Shown piece by piece: positions 36,009-45,776 of a DNA stretch of 64,000 nucleotides. The notes beneath the pieces were generated by a model. It was given only the letters and a program-made list of their open reading frames with translations. It was not told where the DNA came from and did no database searches. The stretch comes from Streptomyces sp. A2-16. Lineage in GTDB: Bacteria > Actinomycetota > Actinomycetes > Streptomycetales > Streptomycetaceae. Every line of letters begins with the position of its first letter. Position 1 is the first letter of the stretch. A program made the translations under genes and the position numbers. Location of the stretch: NCBI RefSeq assembly GCF_018128905.1, contig NZ_CP063808.1, forward strand, positions 1,178,001 to 1,242,000, written 5' to 3'.

Positions 36009-36053
36009 CGAGGCGCCCCGCGGACCGACTGCTCCGGTCCGCGGGGCGCCTCG
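36009..36053. terminator. Long hairpin after accA2
   Basis: A 19-bp perfect stem (36009-36027 with 36035-36053) and a 7-nt loop ACTGCTC, 36 nt beyond the accA2 stop on the minus strand. Confidence 0.92.
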
Positions 36054-36088
36054 GGATGCCGTAGCGGCACAGGGCGTACGAGGTGCGG

Positions 36089-37861
36089 TCAGTCCTTGAT
36101 CTCGCAGATCGCCGCGCCCGAGGTGATCGACGCCCCGACCTCCGCGGACAGGCCCTTGACGGTGCCGGTCTTGTGCGCGTTGAGGGGCTGCTCCATCTTC
36201 ATCGCTTCGAGTACGACGATGAGGTCGCCCTCCTTGACCTCCTGGCCCTCCTCGACGGCGATCTTGACGATCGTGCCCTGCATCGGGGAGGCGAGGGTGT
36301 CGCCGGAGGCCACCGGGCCGGACTTCTTGGCCGCCCGGCGCTTGGGCTTGGCACCCGCCGCGAGGCCGGTACGGGCCAGGGACATGCCCAGGGAGGAGGG
36401 GAGGGAGACCTCCAGGCGCTTGCCGCCGACCTCGACGACGATCGTCTCGCGGTCCGCGTCGTCCTCGGCCTCGGTGTCGGCCGGAGCCGCGAAGGGCTTG
36501 ATCTCGTTGACGAACTCGGTCTCGATCCAGCGGGTGTGGACCGTGAACGGGTCGGCGGAGCCGGTCAGTTCGGGGGCGAACGCCGGGTCGGTGACCACCT
36601 TGCGGTGGAACGGGATGGCGGTGGCCATGCCCTCGACCTGGAACTCCTCCAGGGCGCGGGCGGCACGCTGCAGGGCCTGCTCGCGGGTGGCGCCGGTGAC
36701 GATCAGCTTGGCCAGCAGGGAGTCCCAGGCGGGGCCGATCACGCTGCCGGACTCCACGCCCGCGTCCAGGCGGACACCGGGACCGGAGGGCGCGTCGAAG
36801 CGGGTGACCGTGCCGGGGGCGGGCAGGAAGCCGCGGCCCGGGTCCTCGCCGTTGATACGGAACTCGAAGGAGTGGCCGCGCAGCTCGGGATCGCCGTAGC
36901 CCAGTTCCTCGCCGTCGGCGATACGGAACATCTCGCGCACCAGGTCGATGCCGGCGACCTCCTCGGTGACCGGGTGCTCCACCTGGAGGCGGGTGTTGAC
37001 CTCGAGGAAGGAGATGGTGCCGTCCTGGCCGACGAGGAACTCGCAGGTACCGGCGCCCTCGTAGGAGGCCTCCTTGAGGATGGCCTTGGACGCGCGGTAC
37101 AGCTCGGCGACCTGCTCGTCGGAGAGGAAGGGCGCGGGGGCCTCCTCGACCAGCTTCTGGTGGCGGCGCTGCAGCGAGCAGTCACGGGTGGAGACGACGA
37201 CCACGTTGCCGTGCTTGTCGGCCAGGCACTGGGTCTCCACGTGCCGGGGGCGGTCGAGGTAGCGCTCGACGAAGCACTCGCCGCGGCCGAAGGCGGCCAC
37301 CGCCTCACGCACCGCGGAGTCGTAGAGCTCGGGGACCTCTTCGAGGGTGCGGGCGACCTTCAGACCGCGCCCGCCACCGCCGAAGGCGGCCTTGATGGCG
37401 ATCGGCAGTCCGTGCTCCCGGGCGAAGGCCACGACCTCGTCGGCACCGGAGACCGGGTCGGGGGTGCCGGCCACGAGGGGGGCGCCGGCGCGCTGCGCGA
37501 TGTGCCGGGCGGCGACCTTGTCACCGAGGTCGCGGATGGCCTGCGGCGGCGGGCCGATCCAGATCAGACCCGCGTCCAGGACCGCCTGCGCGAAGTCGGC
37601 GTTCTCGGACAGGAAGCCGTAGCCGGGGTGGATGGCGTCCGCGCCCGACTCACGCGCGGCGCCCAGGACCTTCTCGATGTCCAGGTAGCTGGTGGCCGGG
37701 GTGTCACCGCCCAGGGCGAACGCCTCATCCGCGGCGCGGACATGCAGAGCGTCCCGGTCCGGGTCGGCGTACACGGCCACGCTCGCGATACCGGCATCCC
37801 GGCAGGCCCGGGCAACGCGGACAGCGATTTCGCCACGGTTGGCGATGAGCACCTTGCGCAC
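36089..37861 (-). CDS. accA2: Acyl-CoA carboxylase alpha subunit: biotin carboxylase + biotin carrier domain
   Basis: 590 residues. The biotin carboxylase half starts [22 protein letters not shown], with the glycine loop [16 protein letters not shown]-type motif ([17 protein letters not shown]) and RINGEDP. The C-terminal BCCP domain carries the biotinylation site EAMKMEQPL (Lys near 555). It carboxylates biotin and hands CO2 to PccB to make methylmalonyl-CoA or malonyl-CoA. GTG at 37861 has AAGGAGG about 11 nt upstream. Length and sequence match S. coelicolor AccA2 as I recall it. Confidence 0.93.
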   Translation of the reverse strand: MRKVLIANRGEIAVRVARACRDAGIASVAVYADPDRDALHVRAADEAFALGGDTPATSYLDIEKVLGAARESGADAIHPGYGFLSENADFAQAVLDAGLIWIGPPPQAIRDLGDKVAARHIAQRAGAPLVAGTPDPVSGADEVVAFAREHGLPIAIKAAFGGGGRGLKVARTLEEVPELYDSAVREAVAAFGRGECFVERYLDRPRHVETQCLADKHGNVVVVSTRDCSLQRRHQKLVEEAPAPFLSDEQVAELYRASKAILKEASYEGAGTCEFLVGQDGTISFLEVNTRLQVEHPVTEEVAGIDLVREMFRIADGEELGYGDPELRGHSFEFRINGEDPGRGFLPAPGTVTRFDAPSGPGVRLDAGVESGSVIGPAWDSLLAKLIVTGATREQALQRAARALEEFQVEGMATAIPFHRKVVTDPAFAPELTGSADPFTVHTRWIETEFVNEIKPFAAPADTEAEDDADRETIVVEVGGKRLEVSLPSSLGMSLARTGLAAGAKPKRRAAKKSGPVASGDTLASPMQGTIVKIAVEEGQEVKEGDLIVVLEAMKMEQPLNAHKTGTVKGLSAEVGASITSGAAICEIKD

Positions 37862-38225
37862 GATTGAGGCTCCCTCCTTGAAACAAGCCGAGTTTAGGGA
37901 CTGCCGACACGGCTCTTCGACCCATCCCCTGTGGTGAGCTTCCCCACACGGAGCGTGATGCGGGGCTTGCACGACCGGCGAAATCCCTTGTCGCACCTCG
38001 GTACGCAGGACTCCTCCCGGAAACCCTAGTCCTCCTCTGTGGCCAAGGTCTCTGTGAGAGCGTGCTGCGGACCACTCCGTTTCTTTGTGGAGTCCCTACG
38101 AATGGCCCAATGATTCTTTGCCCTCGGCCGAACCCTTGTCCCGCGGTTTACCCGTTAGTAGCGTTCGCGCTGTATTGAACGTACTTCGGGTAACCAGAGC
38201 ACGGCTCGAAAGTGGGTGGGGACCG
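37862..38225. other. Divergent intergenic region (accA2 / membrane protein)
   Basis: About 364 bp upstream of both accA2 (minus) and the small membrane-protein gene (plus). TTGTCC near 38139 with TAGTAG near 38157 could be a weak promoter for the plus-strand gene. No coding or RNA feature is supported; A/T content is higher than in flanking genes, fitting a promoter region. Confidence 0.45.
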
Positions 38226-38747
38226 GTGATACGCAGGCCGGTGGCGTGGGTCGTGGCGGTCGTCCTGTTGGCCGAGGCGCTCGGCGTGGCGATGCTGAAC
38301 TGGCTCATGGGCAATCTCGTCGACGCGCAGAACATGTCGCTGGCCGGACTGGATCCGGACGCGATGTCGATGTCCTCGAAGATCGGCGGGGTCGTCTTCG
38401 GCCTCTACTTCGCGCTGTGCGCGCTGGTGGCCGTGCTGGTGGCGGTGCGCGACCGGCAGCCCGCCGGGCTCGGCCGGGTCCTGCTGGTCAGCGCAGCCGT
38501 GGTGCACGGCCTGCTGGCCGCGGTGGCCTGGGCGCTGATCGGCCGGCCCCAGTTCCTCTTCATGGTCGTGATGCTGGGGCTGATCGTGCTCGTGCTGGTG
38601 ACCTACGACGGACGCCGGGGCCCGGCCGCGACGGACCCGCAGGACACGAAGGGACCGGACAGCCCCGAGAGCGCCGAGGAGCCGCAGGACACCCAGGAGC
38701 CCGCCACCTCCCCGCTCACACCTCCGCCCACGCCCACGACTCCGTGA
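38226..38747 (+). CDS. Small integral membrane protein of unknown function
   Basis: 173 residues with four hydrophobic segments (AWVVAVVLLAEALGVAMLNWLM; GGVVFGLYFALCALVAVLVAV; VLLVSAAVVHGLLAAVAWALI; FLFMVVMLGLIVLVLVTY). A hydrophilic Pro/Glu/Asp/Thr-rich tail of about 45 residues is probably cytoplasmic and unstructured. GTG at 38226 is chosen from the start of the first helix and a purine-rich stretch upstream. I do not recognise a family. Confidence 0.72.
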   Translation: MIRRPVAWVVAVVLLAEALGVAMLNWLMGNLVDAQNMSLAGLDPDAMSMSSKIGGVVFGLYFALCALVAVLVAVRDRQPAGLGRVLLVSAAVVHGLLAAVAWALIGRPQFLFMVVMLGLIVLVLVTYDGRRGPAATDPQDTKGPDSPESAEEPQDTQEPATSPLTPPPTPTTP

Positions 38748-38878
38748 CGCAGTTGCCCGGGGTGGTCGGCGGGCAGGTCGGCGGGGCTGGGTTGGGGTCG
38801 GTCGCCTCGGCGTGGTGAGCGTGGTGGTCGAGGGCGTCGGGGAGCCGCCGCGCCCCCAAGAGGCCGGCGCCTGCCCGC

Positions 38879-39499
38879 TCACTCCTCCGTCTGGGCCCAC
38901 AACTCCGTGATGCCGACTCCCAGTTGGGCCAGCAGGCGGCGCAGTAGCGGCAGGCTGAGGCCGATCACATTGCCGTGGTCGCCGTCGATGCCCTCGATGA
39001 ACGGGGCCGAACGGCCGTCCAGGGTGAACGCCCCCGCGACGTAGAGGGGTTCCCCGGAGGCGACGTACGCGGCGATCTCGGCGTCGGTCGGCTCGCCGAA
39101 GCGGACGACGGTGGAGGCGACCGCGGAGACGTACCGGCCGCTCGTCGTGTCGTAGACGCAGTGGCCGGTCTGCAGGGTGCCCGCGCGTCCGCGCATGGCC
39201 TTCCAGCGGGCCGTCGCCTCCTCGGCGTCGGCCGGCTTGCCGAGCGCCTGGCCGTCCAGGTCGAGCACGGAGTCGCAGCCGATCACCAGCGCGCCCTTGA
39301 CCTCGGGCTTCGCGGAGACGACGGAGGCCTTCGCCTCGGCGAGGGCGAGCGCCAGTTCGGCGGGCGTGGGGGCGGAGACGGCGTCCTCGTCGACCCCGCT
39401 CACGAGCACTTCGGGGGTCAGTCCGGCCTGCCGCAGCAGGGCCAGCCGGGCGGGGGACTGGGAGGCGAGGACGAGTCGGCGGCGCGGCTGATCGGTCAT
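38879..39499 (-). CDS. maf: Maf-family nucleotide pyrophosphatase
   Basis: 206 residues. Maf/YhdE fold: [17 protein letters not shown] at the N-terminus, KAS and CDSVLDLDG with catalytic Asp, [10 protein letters not shown], and [20 protein letters not shown]. Maf proteins hydrolyse non-canonical or modified NTPs to NMP plus pyrophosphate, and some affect septation. ATG follows TACGCT by 6 nt on the minus strand (leaderless), and this promoter lies between maf and mmpB. Confidence 0.92.
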   Translation of the reverse strand: MTDQPRRRLVLASQSPARLALLRQAGLTPEVLVSGVDEDAVSAPTPAELALALAEAKASVVSAKPEVKGALVIGCDSVLDLDGQALGKPADAEEATARWKAMRGRAGTLQTGHCVYDTTSGRYVSAVASTVVRFGEPTDAEIAAYVASGEPLYVAGAFTLDGRSAPFIEGIDGDHGNVIGLSLPLLRRLLAQLGVGITELWAQTEE

Positions 39500-39518
39500 G
39501 CGGTCAGCGTAGTGCCGG

Positions 39519-39647
39519 TCAGCGCAGCCCGATCACGATCATCGCGAGCACCATGGCCAGGGCCAGGAAGACGCTCAGTCGCCGAAGCATGTCCTGCATG
39601 TCGCGCAGTTCCTTCGGCGGTTCGTTCTCGGGGTCGGACCACAGCAT
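39519..39647 (-). CDS. mmpB: Tiny membrane protein, probable morphogenic membrane protein MmpB
   Basis: 42 codons, ATG at 39647 to TGA at 39519. The translation has a charged, helical N-terminal half ([20 protein letters not shown]) and one membrane span ([17 protein letters not shown]). It matches my memory of Streptomyces MmpB, a small protein linked to sporulation and morphogenesis. It lies just upstream of maf and downstream of a 16-bp palindrome. It is too short for routine gene calling and easily missed. Confidence 0.72.
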   Translation of the reverse strand: MLWSDPENEPPKELRDMQDMLRRLSVFLALAMVLAMIVIGLR

Positions 39648-39682
39648 GGTTTCCAGGGTGCGGCGCTTTCGCGGGGGGCGCC

Positions 39683-39698
39683 TGAGTACGCGTACTCA
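39683..39698. promoter_or_regulatory. Perfect 16-bp palindrome, candidate operator
   Basis: TGAGTACGCGTACTCA is a perfect inverted repeat located 36 nt upstream of mmpB (minus) and 63 nt upstream of the SGNH gene (plus). It is an isolated AT-containing dyad and a good protein-binding candidate. I cannot name the binding protein. Confidence 0.65.
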
Positions 39699-39761
39699 AC
39701 TTCTCTAAACGGTACTGTGGTTCCATTAGGTCGTTGAGTGTCGATGTGAGGGGTACGTGTC

Positions 39762-40874
39762 GTGTTCACCACCGCTTGGTCCGCCTCGCCCCAGCTCCCC
39801 AGCGAGGGCTTCACCCCCAACTGGTCCCGGGAGGGCTTCTGGCGGCAGTCCGTGCGCCAGGTCGTCCGGCTGTCGGCGGGCGGAGGGCGGGTGCGGGTCC
39901 GGCTCTCGAACGCCTACGGCGCCTCACCGGTCCGTATCGCGGGCGCGACCGTCGGCCGCACGACCGCCGGGGCAGGCGTCGAACCGGGCTCACTGCGTCC
40001 ACTCGTCTTCGCGGACGGGATACCCGCGAGGGGGGAGGCGGTGAGCGAACCCGCCGAACTCCCCGTGGCCGCCGGGGAGTCGGTGACCGTCACGCTGTAC
40101 TTCGACGCGGCGACCGGACCCGCCACCTTCCACGCGCAGGCCTTCACCACCGGCTACCGGGGCGAGGGGGACCTGCTCGGCGATGTCGGCGGGGAGGGAT
40201 TCGACGCGGTGAGCGAGTCCTGGTACTTCCTGGCCGTCGTGGAGACCGACTCCGGGCGCACGGACGGTGTCGCGCTGTTCGGTGACTCCCTCACGGACGG
40301 GTTCGGGTCCACGGTGGGGGCCGACCGGCGGTGGTCGGACGCACTGGCCAGGCGCACCGGACGGCCCGTCCTGAACGCCGGGATCGGCGGGAACCTGCTC
40401 CTCAACGACTCCGCGTGGTACGGCGAGAAGGGGGTCGGGCGGTTCCGGCGCGATGTGCTCGGGCTCACCGGGGTGGACACGGCCGTCGTGCTGCTGGGGG
40501 TCAACGACATCGGGTTCAGCGAGACCGGCACGGAGCCGACGTACAAGCCGGCCCCGGTCGTCGAGGCGGACGAACTCGTCGCCGGATACCGGGAGTTGCT
40601 ACGGCAGGGCCGGGGGCTGCGGGTCATCGGGTGCACCCTGGTGCCGTTCGGGGGCTCCGACCACTGGGGTGAGCACGCGGCGAAGGTCGCGCACGAGGTC
40701 AACGAGTGGATACGCCGCTCGGGAGAGTTCGACGCGGTGGTGGACCTCGCACGGGAGCTGGCCGATCCGGCGGACCCGGACCGGCTGCGTCCCTCGTACG
40801 ACTTCGGCGATCACCTGCATCCGAACGATCCCGGATACGAGGTGATGGCCGAAGCCCTGTCGGCCGTCCTCTAG
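39762..40874 (+). CDS. SGNH/GDSL-family hydrolase
   Basis: 370 residues. An N-terminal beta-rich domain of about 165 residues (WRQSVRQVVRLSAGGGRVRVRLSNAYG...) precedes the SGNH catalytic domain: block I LFGDSLTDGFGS, block II GIGGNLL, block III LLGVNDIGF and block V DFGDHLHPN with Asp and His. This fits esterases/lipases or carbohydrate-ester hydrolases. No signal peptide is present at the GTG 39762 start, unlike many homologues, so it may be cytoplasmic. Its stop shares CTAG (40871-40874) with the convergent accE stop. Confidence 0.87.
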   Translation: MFTTAWSASPQLPSEGFTPNWSREGFWRQSVRQVVRLSAGGGRVRVRLSNAYGASPVRIAGATVGRTTAGAGVEPGSLRPLVFADGIPARGEAVSEPAELPVAAGESVTVTLYFDAATGPATFHAQAFTTGYRGEGDLLGDVGGEGFDAVSESWYFLAVVETDSGRTDGVALFGDSLTDGFGSTVGADRRWSDALARRTGRPVLNAGIGGNLLLNDSAWYGEKGVGRFRRDVLGLTGVDTAVVLLGVNDIGFSETGTEPTYKPAPVVEADELVAGYRELLRQGRGLRVIGCTLVPFGGSDHWGEHAAKVAHEVNEWIRRSGEFDAVVDLARELADPADPDRLRPSYDFGDHLHPNDPGYEVMAEALSAVL

Positions 40875-41080
40875 GACGGCCAGTAGGTGCGGGACCAGGC
40901 CGTCGGCCCCGGCCGGGGCAGGCGGCGCCCCGTGATGCGGGACGGGTCGGACCACGCGTCCTTCGGCTCCTCCGCGCCCGACGGCGTGTCCGATGCCGCC
41001 GCGGCGCGCGCCCGGACCACCGCCAGGGCGGCGGCGAGCTCCTCCGGGGTGGGGTTTCCCCGTACGACCTTGATGTTCAT
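40871..41080 (-). CDS. pccE: Acyl-CoA carboxylase epsilon subunit
   Basis: 69 residues. The start IKVVRGNPTPEELAAALAVV is characteristic of actinobacterial AccE/PccE proteins. An Ala-rich helix and a C-terminal W-x-D-P...P-G-P-x-A-W-x-x-S motif follow. The subunit bridges biotin carboxylase and carboxyltransferase and raises activity. It starts 17 nt after pccB and is co-transcribed with it. Confidence 0.9.
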   Translation of the reverse strand: MNIKVVRGNPTPEELAAALAVVRARAAAASDTPSGAEEPKDAWSDPSRITGRRLPRPGPTAWSRTYWPS

Positions 41081-41097
41081 GACGGCTCCCGGCAGGG

Positions 41098-42693
41098 CTA
41101 GAGGGGGATGTTGCCGTGCTTCTTCGGAGGCAGGGACTCGCGCTTGGTGCGGAGCTGGCGCAGGCCCCGGACCACATGGCGGCGGGTGTCCGACGGCATG
41201 ATCACGGAGTCGATGTAGCCGCGCTCGGCCGCGATGTAGGGGTTGAGGAGGGCGTCCTCGTACTCCTGGATCAGCCGGGCGCGCACCGCCTCCAGATCCT
41301 CCCCGTTCGCCTCGGCCTCCGCGATCGTGCGGCGGTGCAGGATGTTGACCGCGCCCTGGGCGCCCATGACGGCGATCTGGGCGGTGGGCCAGGCGAGGTT
41401 GAGGTCCGCGCCGAGGTGCTTGGAGCCCATGACGTCGTAGGCACCGCCGAAAGCCTTGCGGGTGATCACCGTGATCAGGGGGACCGTGGCCTCGGCGTAG
41501 GCGTAGATCAGCTTGGCGCCGCGACGGATGATGCCGTCGTGCTCCTGGTCGACGCCCGGCAGGAAGCCCGGCACGTCCACGAAGGTGATCACCGGGATGT
41601 TGAAGGCGTCGCAGGTGCGGACGAAACGGGCCGCCTTCTCCGACGCGGTGATGTCGAGACAGCCGGCGAACTGCATCGGCTGGTTGGCGACGATGCCGAC
41701 CGGATGACCCTCGACGCGGCCGTAGCCGGTCAGGATGTTCGGCGCGTACAGCGGCTGCGTCTCGAAGAACTCGGCGTCGTCCAGGATGTGCTCGATCACC
41801 GTGTGCATGTCGTACGGCTGGTTCGCGCTGTCCGGGACGAGGGTGTCCAGCTCGCGGTCCTCGTCGGTGACCGAGAGGTCCGCCTCCTCCGGGTAGACCG
41901 GAGCCTCGGAGAGGTTGTTGGACGGCAGGTACGACAGCAGCTGCTTGACGTACTCGACGGCGTCCTTCTCGTCCCCGGCCATGTGGTGCGCCACGCCGGA
42001 CACCGCGTTGTGGGTACGGGCGCCGCCCAGCTCCTCGAAGCCGACGTCCTCGCCGGTGACCGTCTTGATGACGTCCGGGCCGGTGATGAACATGTGCGAG
42101 GTCTGGTCGACCATCACCGTGAAGTCGGTGATCGCCGGGGAGTACACGGCTCCGCCGGCGCAGGGCCCGACGACCAGGCTGATCTGCGGGATGACACCGC
42201 TCGCGTGGGTGTTGCGGCGGAAGATCTCGCCGTAGGCGCCGAGGGAGGCCACACCCTCCTGGATCCGGGCGCCGCCGGAGTCGTTGATGCCGATGACCGG
42301 ACAGCCCGTCTTCAGCGCGAAGTCCATCACCTTGACGATCTTCTGCCCGTAGACCTCGCCCAGCGCGCCGCCGAAGACGGTGAAGTCCTGGGAGAACACG
42401 GCGACCGGGCGGCCGTCGACGGTGCCGTACCCGGTGACGACACCGTCGCCGTACGGCCGGTTCTTCTCCAGCCCGAAGTTGGTGGAGCGGTGACGGGCGA
42501 ACTCGTCCAACTCCACGAAAGAGCCCTCGTCGAGGAGCAGCTCGATGCGCTCACGGGCCGTCAGCTTGCCCTTGGCGTGCTGCTTCTCGACGGCACGTGC
42601 GGAGCCGGCGTGCGTCGCCTCCTGGACGCGGCGCTCGAGATCCGCGAGCTTGCCCGCGGTGGTGTGGATGTCGATCTCTTCCGGCTCGGACAT
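41098..42693 (-). CDS. pccB: Propionyl/acyl-CoA carboxylase beta subunit
   Basis: 531 residues of the carboxyltransferase family. The N-domain has [24 protein letters not shown] motif (here [15 protein letters not shown]) and [14 protein letters not shown]; the C-domain has [36 protein letters not shown] and [20 protein letters not shown]. It transfers CO2 from biotin-AccA2 to propionyl-CoA, giving methylmalonyl-CoA for polyketides. The glycine/Asp pattern around [18 protein letters not shown] controls acyl-chain choice. ATG at 42693 ([18 protein letters not shown]) matches the known PccB N-terminus. Confidence 0.95.
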   Translation of the reverse strand: MSEPEEIDIHTTAGKLADLERRVQEATHAGSARAVEKQHAKGKLTARERIELLLDEGSFVELDEFARHRSTNFGLEKNRPYGDGVVTGYGTVDGRPVAVFSQDFTVFGGALGEVYGQKIVKVMDFALKTGCPVIGINDSGGARIQEGVASLGAYGEIFRRNTHASGVIPQISLVVGPCAGGAVYSPAITDFTVMVDQTSHMFITGPDVIKTVTGEDVGFEELGGARTHNAVSGVAHHMAGDEKDAVEYVKQLLSYLPSNNLSEAPVYPEEADLSVTDEDRELDTLVPDSANQPYDMHTVIEHILDDAEFFETQPLYAPNILTGYGRVEGHPVGIVANQPMQFAGCLDITASEKAARFVRTCDAFNIPVITFVDVPGFLPGVDQEHDGIIRRGAKLIYAYAEATVPLITVITRKAFGGAYDVMGSKHLGADLNLAWPTAQIAVMGAQGAVNILHRRTIAEAEANGEDLEAVRARLIQEYEDALLNPYIAAERGYIDSVIMPSDTRRHVVRGLRQLRTKRESLPPKKHGNIPL

Positions 42694-42804
42694 CGGTCTC
42701 GCGGCTCCCTGCCTGCTCAAAAGGGGGGACGGTTACTCATCCGTAGAGTAGTGGTGCCCCTACGAATCAGCAGTGCGGCGTTTCACACACCTAGGGTGGC
42801 TTGC

Positions 42805-43668
42805 ATGACGCCGCGAGATGTTTCAGGAGACGACAGCCGTTGGTCGGATCTCGACCGGCCGCCCCTCAACGCCGCCGCGCTGCGCCGCGGGCTGGTGCGG
42901 GAGGGCGGGCTCTGGTCCGGGATCGAGGTGGTGGCCGGCACCGGCTCCACCAACTCCGACCTGGTCGCCCGCGCCAACGCGGGCAAGGCGGCCGAGGGCG
43001 CGGTCCTCGTCGCCGAGGAACAGACCGCCGGTCGTGGCCGCCTGGACCGCCACTGGACCGCTCCGCCGCGGTCGGGCCTGTTCTTCTCCGTCCTGCTGAC
43101 CCCGGCCGACGTCCCGGTCGCCCGCTGGGGCTGGCTGCCGCTGCTGACAGGCGTGGCCGTGGCGACGGGCCTGTCGCGGGCGGCGGGCGTCGACACGGCC
43201 CTGAAGTGGCCCAACGACCTCCTGGTGACCGTGGGCGGCGAGGAACGCAAGGCCGGCGGGATCCTCGCGGAACGGGCGGGCGAGGACGGCGTCGTCGTCG
43301 GCGTCGGCATCAACGTCACGCTCCGGGAGGACGAGCTGCCGGTCCCCGGCGCCGGATCGCTGGCGCTGGCCGGAGCGGTGAGCACGGACCGGGACCCCCT
43401 GCTGCGGGCCGTCCTGCGCTCCCTGGAGGAGTGGTACGAGCGGTGGCGGGCGGCGGCGGGCGATCCGACCGTGAGCGGCTTGCAGGAGACGTATGCGGCG
43501 GGGTGCGCGACGCTGGGAAGGACGGTACGGGCGGAGCTGCCGGGTGATCGTGCGTTGGAGGGAGAGGCGGTGGCGGTGGACGGCGACGGCCGCTTGGTGA
43601 TCGCGACGAAGGAGGGCGTGCAGGAGCCGGTGGGCGCCGGAGACATCGTCCACTTGCGACCGGCGTGA
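42805..43668 (+). CDS. birA: Biotin-[acetyl-CoA-carboxylase] ligase
   Basis: 287 residues. Biotin/lipoate ligase catalytic domain: GSTNSD, AEEQTAGRGRLDRHWTAPP with the biotinyl-AMP loop, ALKWPNDLLV and KAGGILAE, then a C-terminal SH3-like domain. There is no N-terminal HTH, so it is a class I (non-repressor) ligase. It charges the BCCP domain of AccA2. ATG follows TAGGGT (42792-42797) by 7 nt, suggesting a leaderless mRNA. It is divergent from pccB. Confidence 0.93.
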   Translation: MTPRDVSGDDSRWSDLDRPPLNAAALRRGLVREGGLWSGIEVVAGTGSTNSDLVARANAGKAAEGAVLVAEEQTAGRGRLDRHWTAPPRSGLFFSVLLTPADVPVARWGWLPLLTGVAVATGLSRAAGVDTALKWPNDLLVTVGGEERKAGGILAERAGEDGVVVGVGINVTLREDELPVPGAGSLALAGAVSTDRDPLLRAVLRSLEEWYERWRAAAGDPTVSGLQETYAAGCATLGRTVRAELPGDRALEGEAVAVDGDGRLVIATKEGVQEPVGAGDIVHLRPA

Positions 43669-43676
43669 GCTGAGAT

Positions 43677-43722
43677 CCTCAGGGGCGCGACCAGCCACGG
43701 ACGGCCCGCAGTCGACCGAGGG
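43677..43722. repeat. Fragment of the dispersed AGGGGCGCG...GACCAGCC repeat
   Basis: CTCAGGGGCGCGACCAGCCACG resembles a copy of the common element with the central GGGAACTGCGC missing. It lies just after birA. Low-information match. Confidence 0.5.
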
Positions 43723-43843
43723 CGTCGGCGTGCCAGGGTCTCCCTCCTCCACTTAACGGAGTGAGGACGTGAGCTGCGGCACACCTGCCGTACAGTTGAG
43801 GCCGGTCGATACCTGACCGTGACAGATCGGAAGGGCAGCAGGC

Positions 43844-44938
43844 GTGACCGCAGACGACACGGGCTCCGGCGCGGACGCGACCCCGCACCCGCTCGCCGTG
43901 CGTCTCGAGCAGCTCATCCTCGGCGCCGAGCGGCGCTACACCCCCTTTCAGGCGGCCCGCACCGCCGGCGTCTCCATGGAGCTCGCGACCCGCTTCTGGC
44001 GGGCGATGGGCTTCGCCGACGTCGGCCAGGCCAAGGCGTTCACCGAGGCGGACGTCCTCGCGCTGCGCCGGCTCGCCGGTCTCGTCGAGGCGGGGCTGCT
44101 GAGCGAGGCCATGGCCGTACAGGTGGCGCGGTCCACCGGGCAGACCACCGCCCGGCTGGCCGAGTGGCAGATCGACTCCTTCCTGGAGGGCCTGACCGAC
44201 CCCCCGGAGCCGGGCATGACCCGCACCGAGGTGACGTACCCGATCATCGAGCTGCTCCTGCCGGAACTGGAGGAGTTCCTCGTCTACGTCTGGCGCCGCC
44301 AGCTCTCCGCCTCGGCGGGGCGGGTCGTGCAGGCCGCCGACGACGAGGAGATGGTCGACCGGCGGCTGTGCGTCGGCTTCGCCGACCTCGTCGGGTTCAC
44401 GCGGCTGACCCGCCGGATGGAGGAGGAGGAACTCGGCGAGCTCGTCGAGGCCTTCGAGACCACCGCCGCGGATCTCGTGGCGGCCCGGGGCGGGCGGCTC
44501 ATCAAGACCCTCGGCGACGAGGTGCTGTACGCGGCCGACGACGCCGCGGTGGCCGCCGAGATCGCCCTGCGCCTGATCGAGACCATGGCGAACGACGAGA
44601 CCATGCCCGAGCTGCGCGTCGGCATCGCCTTCGGCACGGTGACCACTCGGATGGGCGATGTCTTCGGTACGACGGTGAACCTCGCCTCCCGGCTGACCTC
44701 GATAGCTCCCCGGGACGCCGTGCTCGTCGACACCGCCTTCGCCGAGGAGCTGATCCGCCACGGCGACGCGCCCGCCTCCGAGGCCGAGGCGGCCGAGGCC
44801 GCGGCCGCCGCCGAGAAGGAGGGCGAGGAGCCGCCGACGTACCGCTTCGCGCTCCAGCCGATGTGGCAGCGGCCGGTGCGTGGACTCGGCGTCGTCGAGC
44901 CCTGGCTGCTGACCCGCCGGGACGTGGGTCCCTCCTAG
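43844..44938 (+). CDS. cya: Class III adenylate cyclase
   Basis: 364 residues, GTG start with GGAAGGG 9 nt upstream. The N-terminal ~180 residues are a helical domain typical of actinobacterial cyclases (RYTPFQAARTAGVSMELATRFWRAMGF). The cyclase homology domain has both metal aspartates (VGFADLVGFTRL and LGDEVLYA), the substrate lysine region (RLIKTLGDE) and TVNLASRLTS with transition-state Asn/Arg. cAMP made by such an enzyme controls germination and development in S. coelicolor. TACAGT at 43791-43796 could be its -10. Confidence 0.93.
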   Translation: MTADDTGSGADATPHPLAVRLEQLILGAERRYTPFQAARTAGVSMELATRFWRAMGFADVGQAKAFTEADVLALRRLAGLVEAGLLSEAMAVQVARSTGQTTARLAEWQIDSFLEGLTDPPEPGMTRTEVTYPIIELLLPELEEFLVYVWRRQLSASAGRVVQAADDEEMVDRRLCVGFADLVGFTRLTRRMEEEELGELVEAFETTAADLVAARGGRLIKTLGDEVLYAADDAAVAAEIALRLIETMANDETMPELRVGIAFGTVTTRMGDVFGTTVNLASRLTSIAPRDAVLVDTAFAEELIRHGDAPASEAEAAEAAAAAEKEGEEPPTYRFALQPMWQRPVRGLGVVEPWLLTRRDVGPS

Positions 44939-45603
44939 CCGCGCTGCTGCACGCACAGGCCGATGATCGGCACGCACAGGCCCGGGGCGGGCTGCGGCGC
45001 GTGGGTGGGCTGAGCCGTGGGCGCCGGTGCGGGGGCCGGTGGGGGTGCGGTCCGGCCCGGCGCTGGGGCGGCGCTCGTCGCCGGTGAGTGGGGCCGCGCG
45101 GTCGCCGTGGGAGCCGGAGCCGGGGTGTTCGGTGCCTCCGGGATCGTCGTGGGGGCCGCCCCGCGGGGCAGTGGGACGACGGTCGCGGCGGTCGCTGCGG
45201 TCGCGGACGCCGCCGGGGCCGCCGGGGCGGCGCCCGGGGTGGGGGTCGCGGAGATGCCGCCCATCGCTGTCGTCGACGACGGGCTCACCAGCGGGACGGC
45301 GCCCACGGTGGCGGAGGTGTTCGTCGCCCGCTCCGTGCCGGGGCCTGCGCCTGTCCCCGGGACGAGGTCGATGTCGGTGTCCGTGCCCGGGGCGGCCTGG
45401 GGGTCCGGCTCCGTCGCGCCGTAGCCGCCCAGTCCGGCGTCGGGGGTCAGCCGTACGAGGCTCAGGGCGCCCGCGGCCAGGGCGAGACCGCCCGCGGCGA
45501 GCAGGACCTTGCGGGGGCGGGGCTTGCGGTGGCGGCCGCGCGGTCCGAACAGGCGGGTGCCGCCGTCCGCCGTCGGTCCTGTCGTCATCGTCGTCGCCGT
45601 CAT
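44935..45603 (-). CDS. Membrane-anchored Pro/Ala/Thr-rich surface protein
   Basis: 222 residues: a short basic cytoplasmic N-terminus, one membrane span (VLLAAGGLALAAGALSLV), then about 150 residues of Pro/Ala/Thr/Ser low complexity. It ends in a short conserved-looking tail with two cysteines (LCVPIIGLCVQQRG). No domain is recognised; it could be a wall-spanning linker displaying the disulfide tail. GGGAGG precedes the ATG. Its stop shares CTAG with the convergent cyclase gene. Confidence 0.75.
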   Translation of the reverse strand: MTATTMTTGPTADGGTRLFGPRGRHRKPRPRKVLLAAGGLALAAGALSLVRLTPDAGLGGYGATEPDPQAAPGTDTDIDLVPGTGAGPGTERATNTSATVGAVPLVSPSSTTAMGGISATPTPGAAPAAPAASATAATAATVVPLPRGAAPTTIPEAPNTPAPAPTATARPHSPATSAAPAPGRTAPPPAPAPAPTAQPTHAPQPAPGLCVPIIGLCVQQRG

Positions 45604-45776
45604 GCTTCCTCCCCTGGATGCCCGCGCCCCCTGTGCGCCGTGGCCGGGCGCACGTTATGCGCTGCCGTGGGCGGTCGGGGAGGAGTTGGGCGGGATGTCA
45701 CTCGAACGGGGTGTCGGGTGGGTCGGCGGGAACCTTTCACGGCGGGGGGTGGGGCTGCGATGATCGGAGCGTTCTT

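Noticed and set aside
35543..36064. A 173-codon frame in the gap between the DeoR and accA2 genes
   Set aside because: Composition is Arg/Gly/Trp-rich without any recognisable motif, it runs into the accA2 terminator hairpin, and no start signal is present.
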